Counted from the stretch's first letter, positions 17,291 through 26,462 are shown. The stretch is DNA of 32,237 nucleotides from UBA4582 sp047629195 (GCA_047629195.1 JBLHWY010000067.1:1-32237), one strand, 5' to 3'. Translations and numbers: made by a program. Notes: generated from the sequence alone by a model not told the origin.

Positions 17291-17905
17291 CTACCAACTT
17301 TGCAAAGCTACAAGCCCCGCCGGTGTTTGCAGGCGCGCGCTGCAAAGTTCGGCTCCATTCACAATCGTGACCTCTACGCCTAGCGCGTCCATGAGGGTTC
17401 TGTATGGCACATGATCGGGCAGGCTGACAGTGAAGCTGTCTAACGCGCAGCCTTTCGGGGTGTTTTGTGCGGGGTGCGGAGACTTTTTCCAGTCGATGAA
17501 GAAAGGCAACAAACTGTTGCCAAAGAGGAAGCAAATTTGCCAGTCCAGCCGTACACCTGCTGGCGTTGTCCGGTTCATGTCGACGATCGGCCTCACGCCG
17601 AGACCTTGATCACGACCCACGGCGGCGACCGATGCCAGATCATCCGATGCCACCGCCCAACTGCGAACGCCCGAGCCGCCATGTTGGATGAGCTCTTCAC
17701 CTAGAGTGCCTTGCAGCTCTTGCTCTGGATCTGGGGCGATAATCTCAAGATACTGATCGGCACCCAGCGATAACAAGGCATTGCGTGTGCCATTGCCGGG
17801 GTGCGTACCACCAATAGCGGCGCGTACGCCGGTTAGGTCGGCAATTTCTGAAATGCCCTGATCCAGGTCAGCTGCAGCGAACATGATGTGATCTAGCTTC
17901 GCCAT
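17291..17905 (-). CDS. VOC-superfamily (glyoxalase-like) protein
   Basis: A 204-residue protein starting MAKLDHIMFAAADLDQGISE, the usual first beta-alpha of a glyoxalase/bleomycin-resistance fold. His6 and Glu54 (YLEIIAPDP) are at the places of metal ligands in the Glyoxalase_3-like family; the second half is shorter and more diverged (LDSFTVSLPDH, TPAGLVALQSW at the end). AGGAGA lies 7 bases before the ATG. Function within the superfamily (isomerase, lyase, dioxygenase, binding protein) cannot be assigned. It is separated by several hundred bases from genes on both sides, so it is probably monocistronic. Confidence 0.8.
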   Translation of the reverse strand: MAKLDHIMFAAADLDQGISEIADLTGVRAAIGGTHPGNGTRNALLSLGADQYLEIIAPDPEQELQGTLGEELIQHGGSGVRSWAVASDDLASVAAVGRDQGLGVRPIVDMNRTTPAGVRLDWQICFLFGNSLLPFFIDWKKSPHPAQNTPKGCALDSFTVSLPDHVPYRTLMDALGVEVTIVNGAELCSARLQTPAGLVALQSW

Positions 17906-18194
17906 GAGTTCTCCTGTTTATGAATATTTGTCGTCAAGCATACACACAAGACGGTTTGACGACCAGAATGGGCACGACAGGGTTTGTGTCTTGGGGTATT
18001 CACGGAATGTGGTCGAATGTAAGCTCGAGTTTGTGCAAACACAACCCAGGATTCCTCACCGTTTATCTGCGCCAGTGGCATGGTGGTTATGCAGGCTGAT
18101 GCCAAATCAGAAAAGCTAGAGGTTGATCTGCCCCGTGTAGATCGATGCAGGCTAATTCGTCATTTTGTGCGGGTAAAAACCAATCCTAAATTCT

Positions 18195-19188
18195 TCATGG
18201 TACAAGCACGATCTTACCGAATACCTCGCGGTCTTCCATGACTCGCTCCGCCTCCCGCACTTCTTCGAGCAGCATGACCCGGTCGAGCATTGGCAGTAAT
18301 TCACCGCTGTTGGCGTGGTTTAGCATTGCCTCGATGTCACTGCGGCGCCAACAATTTGAGCCCATCAGGTTTTGTTCGTAGGTCCAGACTTAGCGGATGT
18401 CGATCTGTTCGGCGAATCCAGCTGTGGCACCACAAGTCACCAAACGACCACCTACTTGCAAGCATCGCGTGGAGTCGATCCAGGTGCCACCACCTGTGCA
18501 ATTGACCACCAGACTGACTCCGCCAGCACCTGTGATGCGCGGCTTTCCAGCGATCTCCCAGACCTGTTCGCGCATGTCGGTGTCCACGTAGTTGATGAGA
18601 CGATCGGCACCGAGTTCGGCTAACCGCGACAGCTTTGATTGACTACTCGCACAAGCGATAACTTGTGCGCCGACCAATTTGGCGAGCAACACGCTAGCCG
18701 TTCCCACGCCGCCGCTCGCTCCCAGCACAAGCACCGTGTCATCTGGCCCCACTTGCGCACGCGTGCGCATCATTCGATGCGGGGTTGCGGAGGCCAATGG
18801 TATACAGGACGCGATTTCGTAGCTCACCCCGCTGGGAATAGGGACGAGCTGTGAGCTCGGCAAAATTCCGCACGCCCGCCGTCGAAGCGTTAGCCCATTA
18901 ATCCAACGGCACTAAGCGTGGGTCAAGCAACACGCGATCGCCAATTTAGGCGCCAGCACATTCTGGCCCGAGCTCTACGACTTCACCGGCGATGTCTGAG
19001 CCAGTGATTAACGGTAGCGGGAGCTTGATTCCCGGCATACCACGGCGACTGAAGATGTCGTGATAATTCAGAGAACAAGCCTTCACCTCGACCATAACCC
19101 AGCCAGCCTCTAGCAACGGCTCTGGATAGTTGTCTTCAAGGATGATGTTGTCTAACGGACCATTTTCGTAAACGACTGCAGCGCGCAT
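18195..19188 (-). pseudogene. Decayed MDR alcohol dehydrogenase / quinone oxidoreductase
   Basis: Pieces of a complete ~330-residue medium-chain reductase can be read in order. The N-terminus from the ATG at 19188 is MRAAVVYENGPLDNIIL, followed by the GroES-like region ending GSDIAGEVVELGPECAGA. A stop (TAA) then interrupts it near 18946 and the frame changes twice around 18850-18905 (LDPRLVPLD, GLMG, FDGGRAEFC, SSQLVPIPSGV read in different frames). The Rossmann part follows (VLVLGASGGVGTASVLLAKL). A TAA at 18390-18392 interrupts DIR-stop-VWTYEQNLMGSN, where the family has Tyr. The C-terminus ends EDREVFGKIVLVP before TGA at 18195. At least two nonsense codons and two frameshifts make it non-functional. 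GAGGG before the ATG is preserved. Confidence 0.88.
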
Positions 19189-19489
19189 ATAGCTCCCTCG
19201 TGGCGAGGGTCGAAGCTCTAATCTTCGCCGCCAGCGGATACGCGGCACTGCTGCACACGATCTCAAAGGACCGCAAGTGCACTAATACCAATATCCACTG
19301 TTGCTTGAAGTGAAAGCGATCTAGATGAAAATAAGAAAAATTCACCACCGATACCCTAACAAAGTCACACATTTCTATTGCGTCAAATTCGCGAAACAAC
19401 ACAGCGGGGGCACTCTGCTTTGAGAAGAACTACTTGATATAGAGGTTTGTGACACCTGCGGCAGGCCTTCCTAAGATGTTGGCGGCGGG
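19189..19489. other. Intergenic region, nothing recognised
   Basis: About 300 bases between the broken dehydrogenase and the flavin monooxygenase gene, both on the minus strand. No gene, hairpin or repeat was noticed. It would contain any remaining promoter of the broken dehydrogenase. Confidence 0.5.
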
Positions 19490-20647
19490 CTATGACCGGC
19501 CTGGATTTTGCTCAATCAATAGCGGCCGCACCAGTCTGCCAAAGCGCTCAGCCTCTTCATCATGCAGATAACCAGACAGACAGAAAGAGTGACACCCTGC
19601 ATCGATGAACTGCTGCAGCGTCGCTGCACATTGCTGAGGATTACCCACTACGGCGATCCCTGCCCCTGGACGAAATCGAGTTAAGCCAGACCACAAATGT
19701 GGGGCCACCCAAAGTCCCTTTTCCGCGGCGAGTTCCTGAACACGTTGATTAGCTTTTGAGTTGGCGGTCTTTTTCTTAAGTTTCTCCCGTGCGTTCTCAG
19801 GAATGTTGCGAATTAGCGCATCAGCAGCAGCTAAAGCATCCTCTTCTGACTCCCTACAAATGATCTGTAATCGCATCCCGAAACCAATAGAATCAGCTCG
19901 ACCGTGGCTTGCGGCCCGGGCGCGAATATCAGCAATATTCTGCGCAATTCTCTCTGGAGTATCGCCCCAGAACAAGTGCACATCGGAATGTTTAGCAGAC
20001 AGATTCCAGGCTTCTTCGGAGCCACCGCCTAGATAGAACCTTGGAAAGGGTTGTTGTAATGGTTTTGGCGTGACGCTCGCACCTTCGATTTGGTGAAAAC
20101 GCCCACTAAAATGTAGTGGCTCGTCTGCCGTCCAAAGTGCTTTGAGAATTGAGACCTCTTCTTCCATTAACGCATAGCGATCTTCTTTATCGTACTTGAT
20201 CCCTTCAGCACGAATTTCTTGCTCTGACTGTCCGGCGATCAAATTGACACAAATGCGACCACCACTCATTTGATCAAAGGTTGCGATCATCTTAGCCAGT
20301 AGTACCGGGTTTACATATCCCGGTCTTGCTGCGATAAGAGGAGCAATTTTCCGAGTATTCGCTGCCATAAACGCACCGACGATATAGGCCTCCCAGCATT
20401 CAGATGCGATAGGGATCAGCATGTATTGGAATCCCGCTTCTTCTGCCGCTGTGACTACTCGAGTGAAGTATTCAGGGCTACTGTCGATACTCGCTTCAGG
20501 TAAACCGAATGCTGTGCTGTCGCCGGCTGTGGGAAGGAACCATCCGAATTCAAGAGGACGCATAGGCCATAGTTTCCGTGTTTGATTGATCTCAGATCGT
20601 ACCACAGCTTTGGTGATGCTGGCATCAGCAAGCGCGGGCGTGTTCAT
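19490..20647 (-). CDS. SsuD-like flavin-dependent monooxygenase (LLM family)
   Basis: A 385-residue luciferase-like (LLM) TIM-barrel protein close to alkanesulfonate monooxygenase SsuD in length and pattern. Matching stretches are FGWFLPTAGDST near the N-terminus, ECWEAYIVGAFMAANTRK, QMSGGRICVNLIAGQSEQE, PFPRFYLGGGSEEAW and, at the end, GCHSFCLSGYLHDEEAERFG. Enzymes of this group use reduced FMN from a partner reductase and oxygen to cleave carbon-sulfur bonds or oxidise related substrates in the cytoplasm. No SsuE reductase or sulfonate ABC transporter is in the window, so the substrate is open. The first ATG at 20647 has a poor ribosome site directly against it; a start at Met29 (20563), just before the conserved barrel, is a real alternative. 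Confidence 0.88.
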   Translation of the reverse strand: MNTPALADASITKAVVRSEINQTRKLWPMRPLEFGWFLPTAGDSTAFGLPEASIDSSPEYFTRVVTAAEEAGFQYMLIPIASECWEAYIVGAFMAANTRKIAPLIAARPGYVNPVLLAKMIATFDQMSGGRICVNLIAGQSEQEIRAEGIKYDKEDRYALMEEEVSILKALWTADEPLHFSGRFHQIEGASVTPKPLQQPFPRFYLGGGSEEAWNLSAKHSDVHLFWGDTPERIAQNIADIRARAASHGRADSIGFGMRLQIICRESEEDALAAADALIRNIPENAREKLKKKTANSKANQRVQELAAEKGLWVAPHLWSGLTRFRPGAGIAVVGNPQQCAATLQQFIDAGCHSFCLSGYLHDEEAERFGRLVRPLLIEQNPGRS

Positions 20648-21078
20648 CCTAACAATGAAACAGGAAACTTACGGGCACTTTGGCATATATACATTGAGAC
20701 GCTGTGTCTGAATCCATCGCTCGCGGCCAGGTATCTTTCTACATGTCACCATGCAAACCAATGAGTCATGTTGGTCTGGTTTTTTAAACGTTGAGAGACA
20801 TCTGACTAAATACCCCTGCGCGTGTAAGACAGCAGTCTAACTAATCACGTTAATGTACTCGCTAAATCATGTGTCCGCACAAGGCATTTATCTTGAGTGG
20901 GTCTGGTTGATCTCGCCCAAACTAGATAGAGATTCATTACGACTCTTCAATTTTTCGTCTCTGCAGGCTACGTGGCCCCAACGGTGGGCCAACAATGAGA
21001 AACAGAGTAAGAATGAAGCGTTATTGAGGCTTAACAAGATTTATTCCGGTACTTTCCTCCGACCGCATTAATTATGTT
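20648..21078. other. Intergenic region, nothing recognised
   Basis: About 430 bases upstream of the SsuD-like gene. Short open frames on both strands have no recognisable similarity. The right end may contain decayed continuation of the DUF1330-like stub that follows. Confidence 0.45.
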
Positions 21079-21159
21079 CTAGGATGGCAGGAAGTATTTT
21101 TCTGTTGGATCGTCGTTGGGGACGATGTTGGCAATCATATAAACCGGTACATCTGACAT
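21079..21159 (-). pseudogene. N-terminal stub of a DUF1330-like protein
   Basis: A 26-codon frame starts at an ATG with AAGGAA 6 bases ahead and reads MSDVPVYMIANIVPNDDP, like the first strand of DUF1330 proteins. It meets TAG at 21079. In the same frame after the stop, NIINAVGGKY faintly recalls the family's central (H)GGKY motif, but then another stop follows. DUF1330 proteins are normally about 95 residues, small ferredoxin-like-fold cytoplasmic proteins of unknown role. The good ribosome site with a short, family-like start suggests a truncated gene, but the match is short. Confidence 0.4.
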
Positions 21160-21250
21160 TGTTTGATTCCTTTCGTTGAGGTCGCAAGGGTTAATTGACA
21201 GGTTCTTATCCATAAACGGAACATCTCCATGGTTACTTCCCGACAACCTA

Positions 21251-21266
21251 TTGATTTCTAAATCAA
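21251..21266. promoter_or_regulatory. Short palindrome upstream of the DUF1330-like stub
   Basis: TTGATTTCTAAATCAA is a 7+2+7 inverted repeat about 92 bases upstream of the stub's ATG and just past the end of the decayed dehalogenase. It could be a repressor site; no copy was seen elsewhere, so the call is weak. Confidence 0.2.
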
Positions 21267-21324
21267 CAGATCTGAAAAGTCTCCGGAATTCAACCAGGAA
21301 CGGGTATTTGCGGACAGGAACTAA

Positions 21325-22151
21325 CTAGAAAGATTTCATCCATTTAGCGACGGCCTGACCAATCTCAATCGGTGAATCTTCCTGAAGAAAATGAGAGCCT
21401 TTCACTGTGACTTCCTGCTGGTTTGGCCAACTGCGGCAATACTCACGTTGTGATCCGGTCAATATAGAGCCCGGGTCAGCATTAAGAAACAGCTTGGGCA
21501 TTTCATTGGCGGCCATAAATGCGCCATATTCATTTACCAAAGCAACGATATTTTCGGGTTCTCCCTCGATGGGTATTTGTCGTGGCCAGTTCAGCAAAGG
21601 CTGGCGATCGTCGGCGTCTAGATGAGGAGCCTGATAGGCATCCATCTCTGTTTGACTAAGCTTGCGGATGATTGATGAGGGTAATACGCATTCTATGAAC
21701 ATATTGCGGTTGAGAATAAGTTCTTCGCCTTTGTCGGAGCAAAGGCCTTTAAAAACTCCCACGCCACCTTCCGGCGTGTCTGTCCAGGTTACAGGCTTAA
21801 CAATGCTCTCCATTTGGGCTGGCCCTTTCATGGCGGTCTTGTAGCGCATGGCCTACAGAAAGCCGATGCCGCTACCCCGGTCATGAATGACCAGAGAGAC
21901 GTTTTCATCAGCGCCAATGAATTCCAATAGACCGGCTACGTTGTTATTGGCGACCTCTAACGAGTAGCGCCCAGGCACTTCACTCGCTGGTAGTTTTTCT
22001 CAATCACCCTGCCCGATAGGGTCGCCGCTACCTTCTTCGACGTATGCAACGCACTTGCCGTTCACAGTGGCAAATTTTTCTCATAGGGCTTGGTTTCGAA
22101 CAACATGGTTTCAGACAACATGGTTTCAGACAACATGGTTTCAGACAACAT
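21325..22151 (-). pseudogene. Decayed haloalkane dehalogenase, HLD-II (DhaA/LinB-like)
   Basis: The last 170 codons match the C-terminal half of HLD-II dehalogenases: NMFIECVLPSSIIRKLSQTE, RQIPIEGEPENIVALV, PKLFLNADPGS and the histidine region GSHFLQEDSP. Upstream in the same frame lie GLLEFIGADENVSLVIHDRG, keeping the nucleophile aspartate (family HDWGS, here HDRGS), then a TAG before AMRYKTAMKGPAQ. Further up, a TGA follows NGKCVAYVEEGSGDPI and the HGNPTSSYLWR block is missing, so about 40 residues are deleted. An extra A in an A-run breaks the frame near 22080. The gene had a strong GGAGGAGG site before the ATG at 22151. Its N-terminus now carries a repeated MLSET pentapeptide. Two stops, a frameshift and a deletion make it a clear pseudogene, in contrast to the intact HLD-I gene at 1.4-2.4 kb. 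Confidence 0.88.
22091..22150 (-). repeat. Four tandem copies of a 15-bp unit at the HLD-II start
   Basis: On the plus strand the unit is TGGTTTCAGACAACA, present exactly three times (22106, 22121, 22136) and once as TGGTTTCGAACAACA (22091). Read on the minus strand each copy encodes Met-Leu-Ser-Glu-Thr (the variant Met-Leu-Phe-Glu-Thr), so each adds an in-frame ATG behind one ribosome site. The length of 15 keeps the frame. Replication slippage on an original single copy is the likely cause. Confidence 0.9.
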
Positions 22152-22244
22152 GATAACGCCTCCTCCGGTACAGGTATTAACCCAGCCAGCCTAAACATGG
22201 ATAGACACCTATCGATAACAGTTTTGAGTGCTAATCGAGATTGC

Positions 22245-23735
22245 TTATTGCACCACTTCCGACCAGGGCGCGCGATCTTCTTCACCGCCAAAGTGATCAG
22301 GGTCGAACAATAGTTCCATAAAGGGTATCCCTGGGTCTTCGGCGAAACCCCAAGTATCCATGCGAGTTTGCAAAATAGATATCAATTCTGGTTTTGCTGC
22401 AGCCAGGTCATTTTTTTCCAACGGGTCTTCCAGAATATTGAATAATTGTGGCGTTTCGGTGCCGGACATTTTCCACGGCCAACGATATATAGCGAGTCCG
22501 GCCGTGAGTCCTGACACTGCAAAATCCGCCCGTTTGCTTGCCCCACCTTGTAGCGCAGCGATCTGGCTATAGCCATCCAAATCATCTGGAACAACGGCGT
22601 TCGCGCCAGCGGCATCTAACAGTGTCGGTAGTACATCTGTAATTGTCATTTGCTGGGAATGCTGCCCACCTTCTAGCCTCCCTGGCCACCAGATTGCTGC
22701 AGGCACGCGAACACCACCTTCGGAGACAAGCATCTTGCCGCCGGGAAGTGGCGTGTTGTCACTTCCCGCATCATAAACATTCGATGCTAAGAATTCCAAA
22801 CCCGGAATGGGGAAGTTAGGAACAGGACGTCCGAACCACTTCCCTGCCTTAAATCCGATCTTCTGCACCAAATTTTGTTCTTCCGGGAGACCCGGCGGAA
22901 TCAATCCACCGTTGTCACTCATGAAAAGCACCACGGTGTTGTGCAGCATGTTTTGTTCGCGATAAATCTCCAAAACTTTTCCGATCGCTTGATCTAGTTC
23001 ATCTACCATAGCGGCATGACGATGACGGACCGGATTCTCGTGTCCAGCTAGGCGCTTGGCATACTTGGCTATGGTTCCTTCCGGTGCCTCATTCGGCAAA
23101 TGAGGTGCTTGAAAGGCAGCGTACATAAACGTAGGGCGACGCTTATCTCTGGCTTCAATTAATGTGCGTATTTCATCGACCAACAAATGCGTGGCATAAC
23201 CTTCGTCTCTAACGGTTTCCCCATTGCGCTGCCAGTCATAGCCGCCACCATGCACTTTGCTCCAATAGCCAATGCCCCCGGTGAGCGAGCCGTAAAAATG
23301 TTCGAAACCACGTTGATTTGGTAGCATCGCGCGCGCGTGATGACCCAGATGCCATTTACCAACCATAAAACGCTGATAACCAAGGTCAGCGAAATATTCA
23401 GGTAAAATCTGCTCGTCTAGCGGCAAGCTAAGCTCACTATGTTTATTTAGCGGCCGATATATACCCAAGCGCATAGGCACTTTTCCAGTCATCAAAGCTA
23501 CCCGGGTCGGACTGCAAGAGGGCTGCACATAAAATCGATCTAACTCTATTCCTTCACGCGCGATCCGATCGATATTAGGTGTCTCGATCGGGCTGCCGTG
23601 GTAACCCACGTCATTCCAGCCAAGATCATCCGCGAGAATGATCAATATGTTAGGCTGGTCTGCCGGGTTTGCTGAAACACAATTCCAGGCGAAACAACAA
23701 AGCAGTATAATTGATCCTCTCATCTTTAAGCGCAT
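22245..23735 (-). CDS. Exported sulfatase (arylsulfatase A-like)
   Basis: A 496-residue S1-type sulfatase. It has a signal peptide of about 22 residues (hydrophobic IILLCCFAWNCV then SA), the metal-binding start PNILIILADDLGWND (Asp36/Asp37), and the sulfatase signature CSPTR at Cys74 (PSCSPTRVALMTGK), where cysteine is converted to formylglycine by a maturation enzyme. GKWHLGH, HLPNEAP and MSDNGG supply further metal and sulfate ligands. It should hydrolyse a sulfate ester in the periplasm or outside; substrate unknown. GGAGGGA lies 9 bases before the ATG at 23735. It sits 117 bases downstream of the FAH gene and 93 bases upstream of the decayed HLD-II gene on the same strand. All signature residues are present, unlike the second, broken sulfatase near 31 kb. 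No maturase gene is in the window. Confidence 0.93.
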   Translation of the reverse strand: MRLKMRGSIILLCCFAWNCVSANPADQPNILIILADDLGWNDVGYHGSPIETPNIDRIAREGIELDRFYVQPSCSPTRVALMTGKVPMRLGIYRPLNKHSELSLPLDEQILPEYFADLGYQRFMVGKWHLGHHARAMLPNQRGFEHFYGSLTGGIGYWSKVHGGGYDWQRNGETVRDEGYATHLLVDEIRTLIEARDKRRPTFMYAAFQAPHLPNEAPEGTIAKYAKRLAGHENPVRHRHAAMVDELDQAIGKVLEIYREQNMLHNTVVLFMSDNGGLIPPGLPEEQNLVQKIGFKAGKWFGRPVPNFPIPGLEFLASNVYDAGSDNTPLPGGKMLVSEGGVRVPAAIWWPGRLEGGQHSQQMTITDVLPTLLDAAGANAVVPDDLDGYSQIAALQGGASKRADFAVSGLTAGLAIYRWPWKMSGTETPQLFNILEDPLEKNDLAAAKPELISILQTRMDTWGFAEDPGIPFMELLFDPDHFGGEEDRAPWSEVVQ

Positions 23736-23852
23736 CGTCTAGTTCCCTCCAGTGTCATCGAGTCGTTTTGCCACTAACCCTCGCATGGATTCGGGTACTT
23801 CGTTCGCTCTTGAGTGGTCACTCATTCGAACACAACGGTTTTCCAGAGCACC

Positions 23853-24675
23853 CTACCCTTCAATCGAGGTTTTGATGATATCGCCATCCTTCAAGAACCG
23901 CCCTGCCATCACGCCCACACCGCCCGGTGTGCCAGTGAAGATTATATCGCCCGGTTGCAAGGTTAGTATCTGCGACAAATATGAGACCAAATAAGGCACA
24001 TCGAAGATCAAATCTTTAGCGCTATCTTGTTGCCGAATATCACCATTCACTTCTGTCGTCAACATAAGCGTACTGTGTTCATCAATTTGGTCCAGAGAAA
24101 CCAGTACCGGGCCAATAGGACCGTAGGTGTCGAAAGACTTACCCAAATTGAATTGAGCTGGCGTTGAGGTGAATTGCGCAGGTCGATCAGAGATATCCTG
24201 CCCCACGCAAAGACCTGCTACGTGCTCCAACGCATCGTCAACCGCGACATCCTTGGCTGTCTTACCCATCACGACTACTAGCTCACCTTCGAAATCTACG
24301 TAGTCGCTACGCATTTCAACATTTGCCGTGGGACCCGTGATGCACGAAGGAAATTTTGTAAACACCATGGGTGCGGGGGGTATCTGCATACTGGCTTCTT
24401 CATGCATGATTTCGATAGTTAAGTCCTATTGCAAAAGAGTTACGCGGCCGCGGAACCGGCGCGCCTAGTATCACATTACTCAATTTTCCAGTTGGAACTG
24501 CATCTTCAGGTTGAGAAGAAAGTCGCGCTGAAAGCAACGCTAAATCAGCAGTTCGCTCAATCGCTGACATTGGGTCACTGGATAATTCACCACCAGACAG
24601 GTGCTCAATATCATAGTAGTTATCTGCAATAACCAACGCAGCTTTACCATCAACGTTTGCTAGTCTAAATCCCAT
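23853..24675 (-). pseudogene. Fumarylacetoacetate hydrolase family protein, single frameshift
   Basis: Two frames together give a full FAH-family enzyme of about 275 residues. The first runs from the ATG at 24675 (MGFRLANVDGKAALVI) to FAIGLNYRNHA and hits TGA at 24400. Removing one T at about 24403 restores NYRNHAEEASMQIPPAP and leads into VDFEGELVVVMGK (Glu ligands of the divalent metal), GQDISDRPAQ, KSFDTYGPIGP and LQPGDIIFTGTPGGVG. These are the hallmarks of hydrolases/decarboxylases that cut carbon-carbon bonds of ring-cleavage products. A start four codons earlier (24687) is possible. It lies downstream of the MhpA-like gene on the same strand, and has its own candidate operator 63 bases upstream of its start. 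Everything except the one base is intact, so a sequencing error or a very recent mutation are both plausible. Confidence 0.85.
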
Positions 24676-24737
24676 TTTTGCATCCAATTCACGTAAGTGA
24701 AGTTCATAGATCTAATAAATTTCAAAAAAGACCATCA

Positions 24738-24755
24738 TCTAGACACCTGCCTAGC
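24738..24755 (-). promoter_or_regulatory. Candidate TetR operator upstream of the FAH gene
   Basis: TCTAGACACCTGCCTAGC matches the site at 26463-26480 (TCTAGACACATGACTAGA) at 15 of 18 positions and keeps the TCTAG-N8-CTAG half-sites. It is 63 bases upstream of the FAH start codon and inside the 121-base gap after the hydroxylase gene, where the FAH gene could have a promoter of its own. Confidence 0.5.
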
Positions 24756-24796
24756 AAGATTGACTTGCGACCAAACCAACTCACTGCCAAGCGCCA

Positions 24797-26419
24797 CTAT
24801 GCAGTCTCACTACCAAGTTGCTCCTTCAGTCGACCGAGCATTGCTTGCAATTCTGCGCCAACCAGTGGCCCGGTTTTGCAGACGCCGTACACTTGCCTAT
24901 CCGGCCGAACAAGCGCCAGTGCGATAGCGTGTTCAGAGGCCCAGTTCATTAGCTCTCCGTCAACTTCAATAGCGCCGTCCGCAGACCCAATATGCAGTGT
25001 ATTCAACTTGTCAGGGTTATGATTGCTTTGCAAAAAAGTACTCGGATCAACACCAAGGCCAACTAAGGTAAATCCATCGCCAAGCAATTCATCAGACCAC
25101 AGTGTTGTAGTGTTATCTGAAGCGCGCAATGGCTGCACCCGACCTTGCGGCAAAGGTTCGCCCTGGGGCTCACTGGGTTTCGGTGCGTGGTCCACGGCCA
25201 GTAAACCTGCGCCTAGCTTCCACCCCTGGCCAAACTTTAAGAAGCCCACCAGCGGTGGAAACACACGACCCAACATTAGGTAGCTGTCACGAATGAACGC
25301 TTTCAGTGGGTTTCTAGCTTGTATAACACTGCCATGGGAGACTGCGGTCGCAACCACTTCCCGAACATGAGGGCGACGTTCCGTTGTGTATGAGTTCAGT
25401 ACCCCTGCCGAAAAATCACCTCGCAACACGCCATTTAGCTTCCAGCCCAAGTTATAAGCATCGCGAACACCCGCACATAAACCCTGCCCCAAAAAGGGGG
25501 GCGTTTGATGCGCTGCGTCACCCAACAGAAACACCCTACCCTGCTGAAAGCGCTCCGCAAGCAAGGCATGGAACGTATAAACTTTTGCGCGAACTAACTC
25601 CCCATCCGAACTGTCAAGACCAGGAGATAGGCGATGCATGTGCGGCGCCATCAACGCACGTACATTTGCTTCGTTCTCCATAGCTGAGATTTCGTCACTG
25701 GCATCGAGCATAAACTCCCAACGGATATGATTTTTCTCACATGGAATAAGCGTCGTTGGACGTGCGGGGTCACAGATCTGTAGACCTGTTCGATCGAATT
25801 CCACGCCTTCCCCCAGGTTTAGATCACAAACTAACCAAGGTTCGTCACAGCACAAATCTTCTTGAGGAATGTCCAACATTTTTCGAAGCGGGCTACTAGC
25901 GCCATCACAAGCCAATACATAGCGAGCTGAAATTGACGCTTGCTGCTGCGCCCCTTCGTCGACGCTAGCTAGCTGAACCTGAACCAGCTCTCCCTCTGAC
26001 TTCTCTGTCTGGTCATGGAGGCCTGACACCGCCCAACCAAACTTCAATTCCACATTTTTGTAACGCAAGACTCCCCGTCGCAGACATCGCTCTAACTCAG
26101 GTTGATCGAAAAACGAATTGTTAAACCAACCATGAGGCCGAGGTAACACGGATAGATCTTGTTCGAAAAGATGCCAGTTACGGCCATTGGTAAAACGAAT
26201 TTTCTTACCTTGCACAGCCAACTGGTTGACCTCATCTGCTAATCCTAGGGCTTGAAAAATACGCATCACCTCACCATCAAAATGCACGGCACGGGGAATG
26301 TCGTAGACCTCTCGATTGGGTTCGACCACAAGCACCCTGTGCCCCCAAGCGCCCAATAAGTTCGCTGCAACGGCCCCCGTTGGTCCGTACCCGGCAATTA
26401 CCGCGTCGTAAATAAGCAT
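24797..26419 (-). CDS. MhpA-like FAD-dependent aromatic hydroxylase
   Basis: A 540-residue flavoprotein monooxygenase of the PheA/TfdB-type family, closest in plan to MhpA (3-(3-hydroxyphenyl)propionate hydroxylase, 554 residues). It shows the FAD-binding GxGxxG (Gly10, Gly12, Gly15 in IAGYGPTG), IPRAVHFDGE typical of MhpA, the DG motif CDGASS (171-176) and GDAAHQTPPFLGQGLCAGVR (300-319), which binds the FAD ribityl and pyrophosphate. It would use NAD(P)H and oxygen to ortho-hydroxylate a phenolic acid in the cytoplasm, making a catechol. A TTG seven codons earlier was not chosen, because GAGGGG stands at proper distance before the ATG at 26419. It is divergent from the extradiol dioxygenase and shares with it the regulatory region at 26463-26504. 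Confidence 0.9.
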   Translation of the reverse strand: MLIYDAVIAGYGPTGAVAANLLGAWGHRVLVVEPNREVYDIPRAVHFDGEVMRIFQALGLADEVNQLAVQGKKIRFTNGRNWHLFEQDLSVLPRPHGWFNNSFFDQPELERCLRRGVLRYKNVELKFGWAVSGLHDQTEKSEGELVQVQLASVDEGAQQQASISARYVLACDGASSPLRKMLDIPQEDLCCDEPWLVCDLNLGEGVEFDRTGLQICDPARPTTLIPCEKNHIRWEFMLDASDEISAMENEANVRALMAPHMHRLSPGLDSSDGELVRAKVYTFHALLAERFQQGRVFLLGDAAHQTPPFLGQGLCAGVRDAYNLGWKLNGVLRGDFSAGVLNSYTTERRPHVREVVATAVSHGSVIQARNPLKAFIRDSYLMLGRVFPPLVGFLKFGQGWKLGAGLLAVDHAPKPSEPQGEPLPQGRVQPLRASDNTTTLWSDELLGDGFTLVGLGVDPSTFLQSNHNPDKLNTLHIGSADGAIEVDGELMNWASEHAIALALVRPDRQVYGVCKTGPLVGAELQAMLGRLKEQLGSETA

Positions 26420-26462
26420 TTTCCACCCCTCTTGATTCAATCAAATTTTATTCTGACCGAAA

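Noticed and set aside
18029..18040. Short palindrome GTTTGTGCAAAC
   Set aside because: Only 5-bp arms in a region without a clear promoter; expected by chance.
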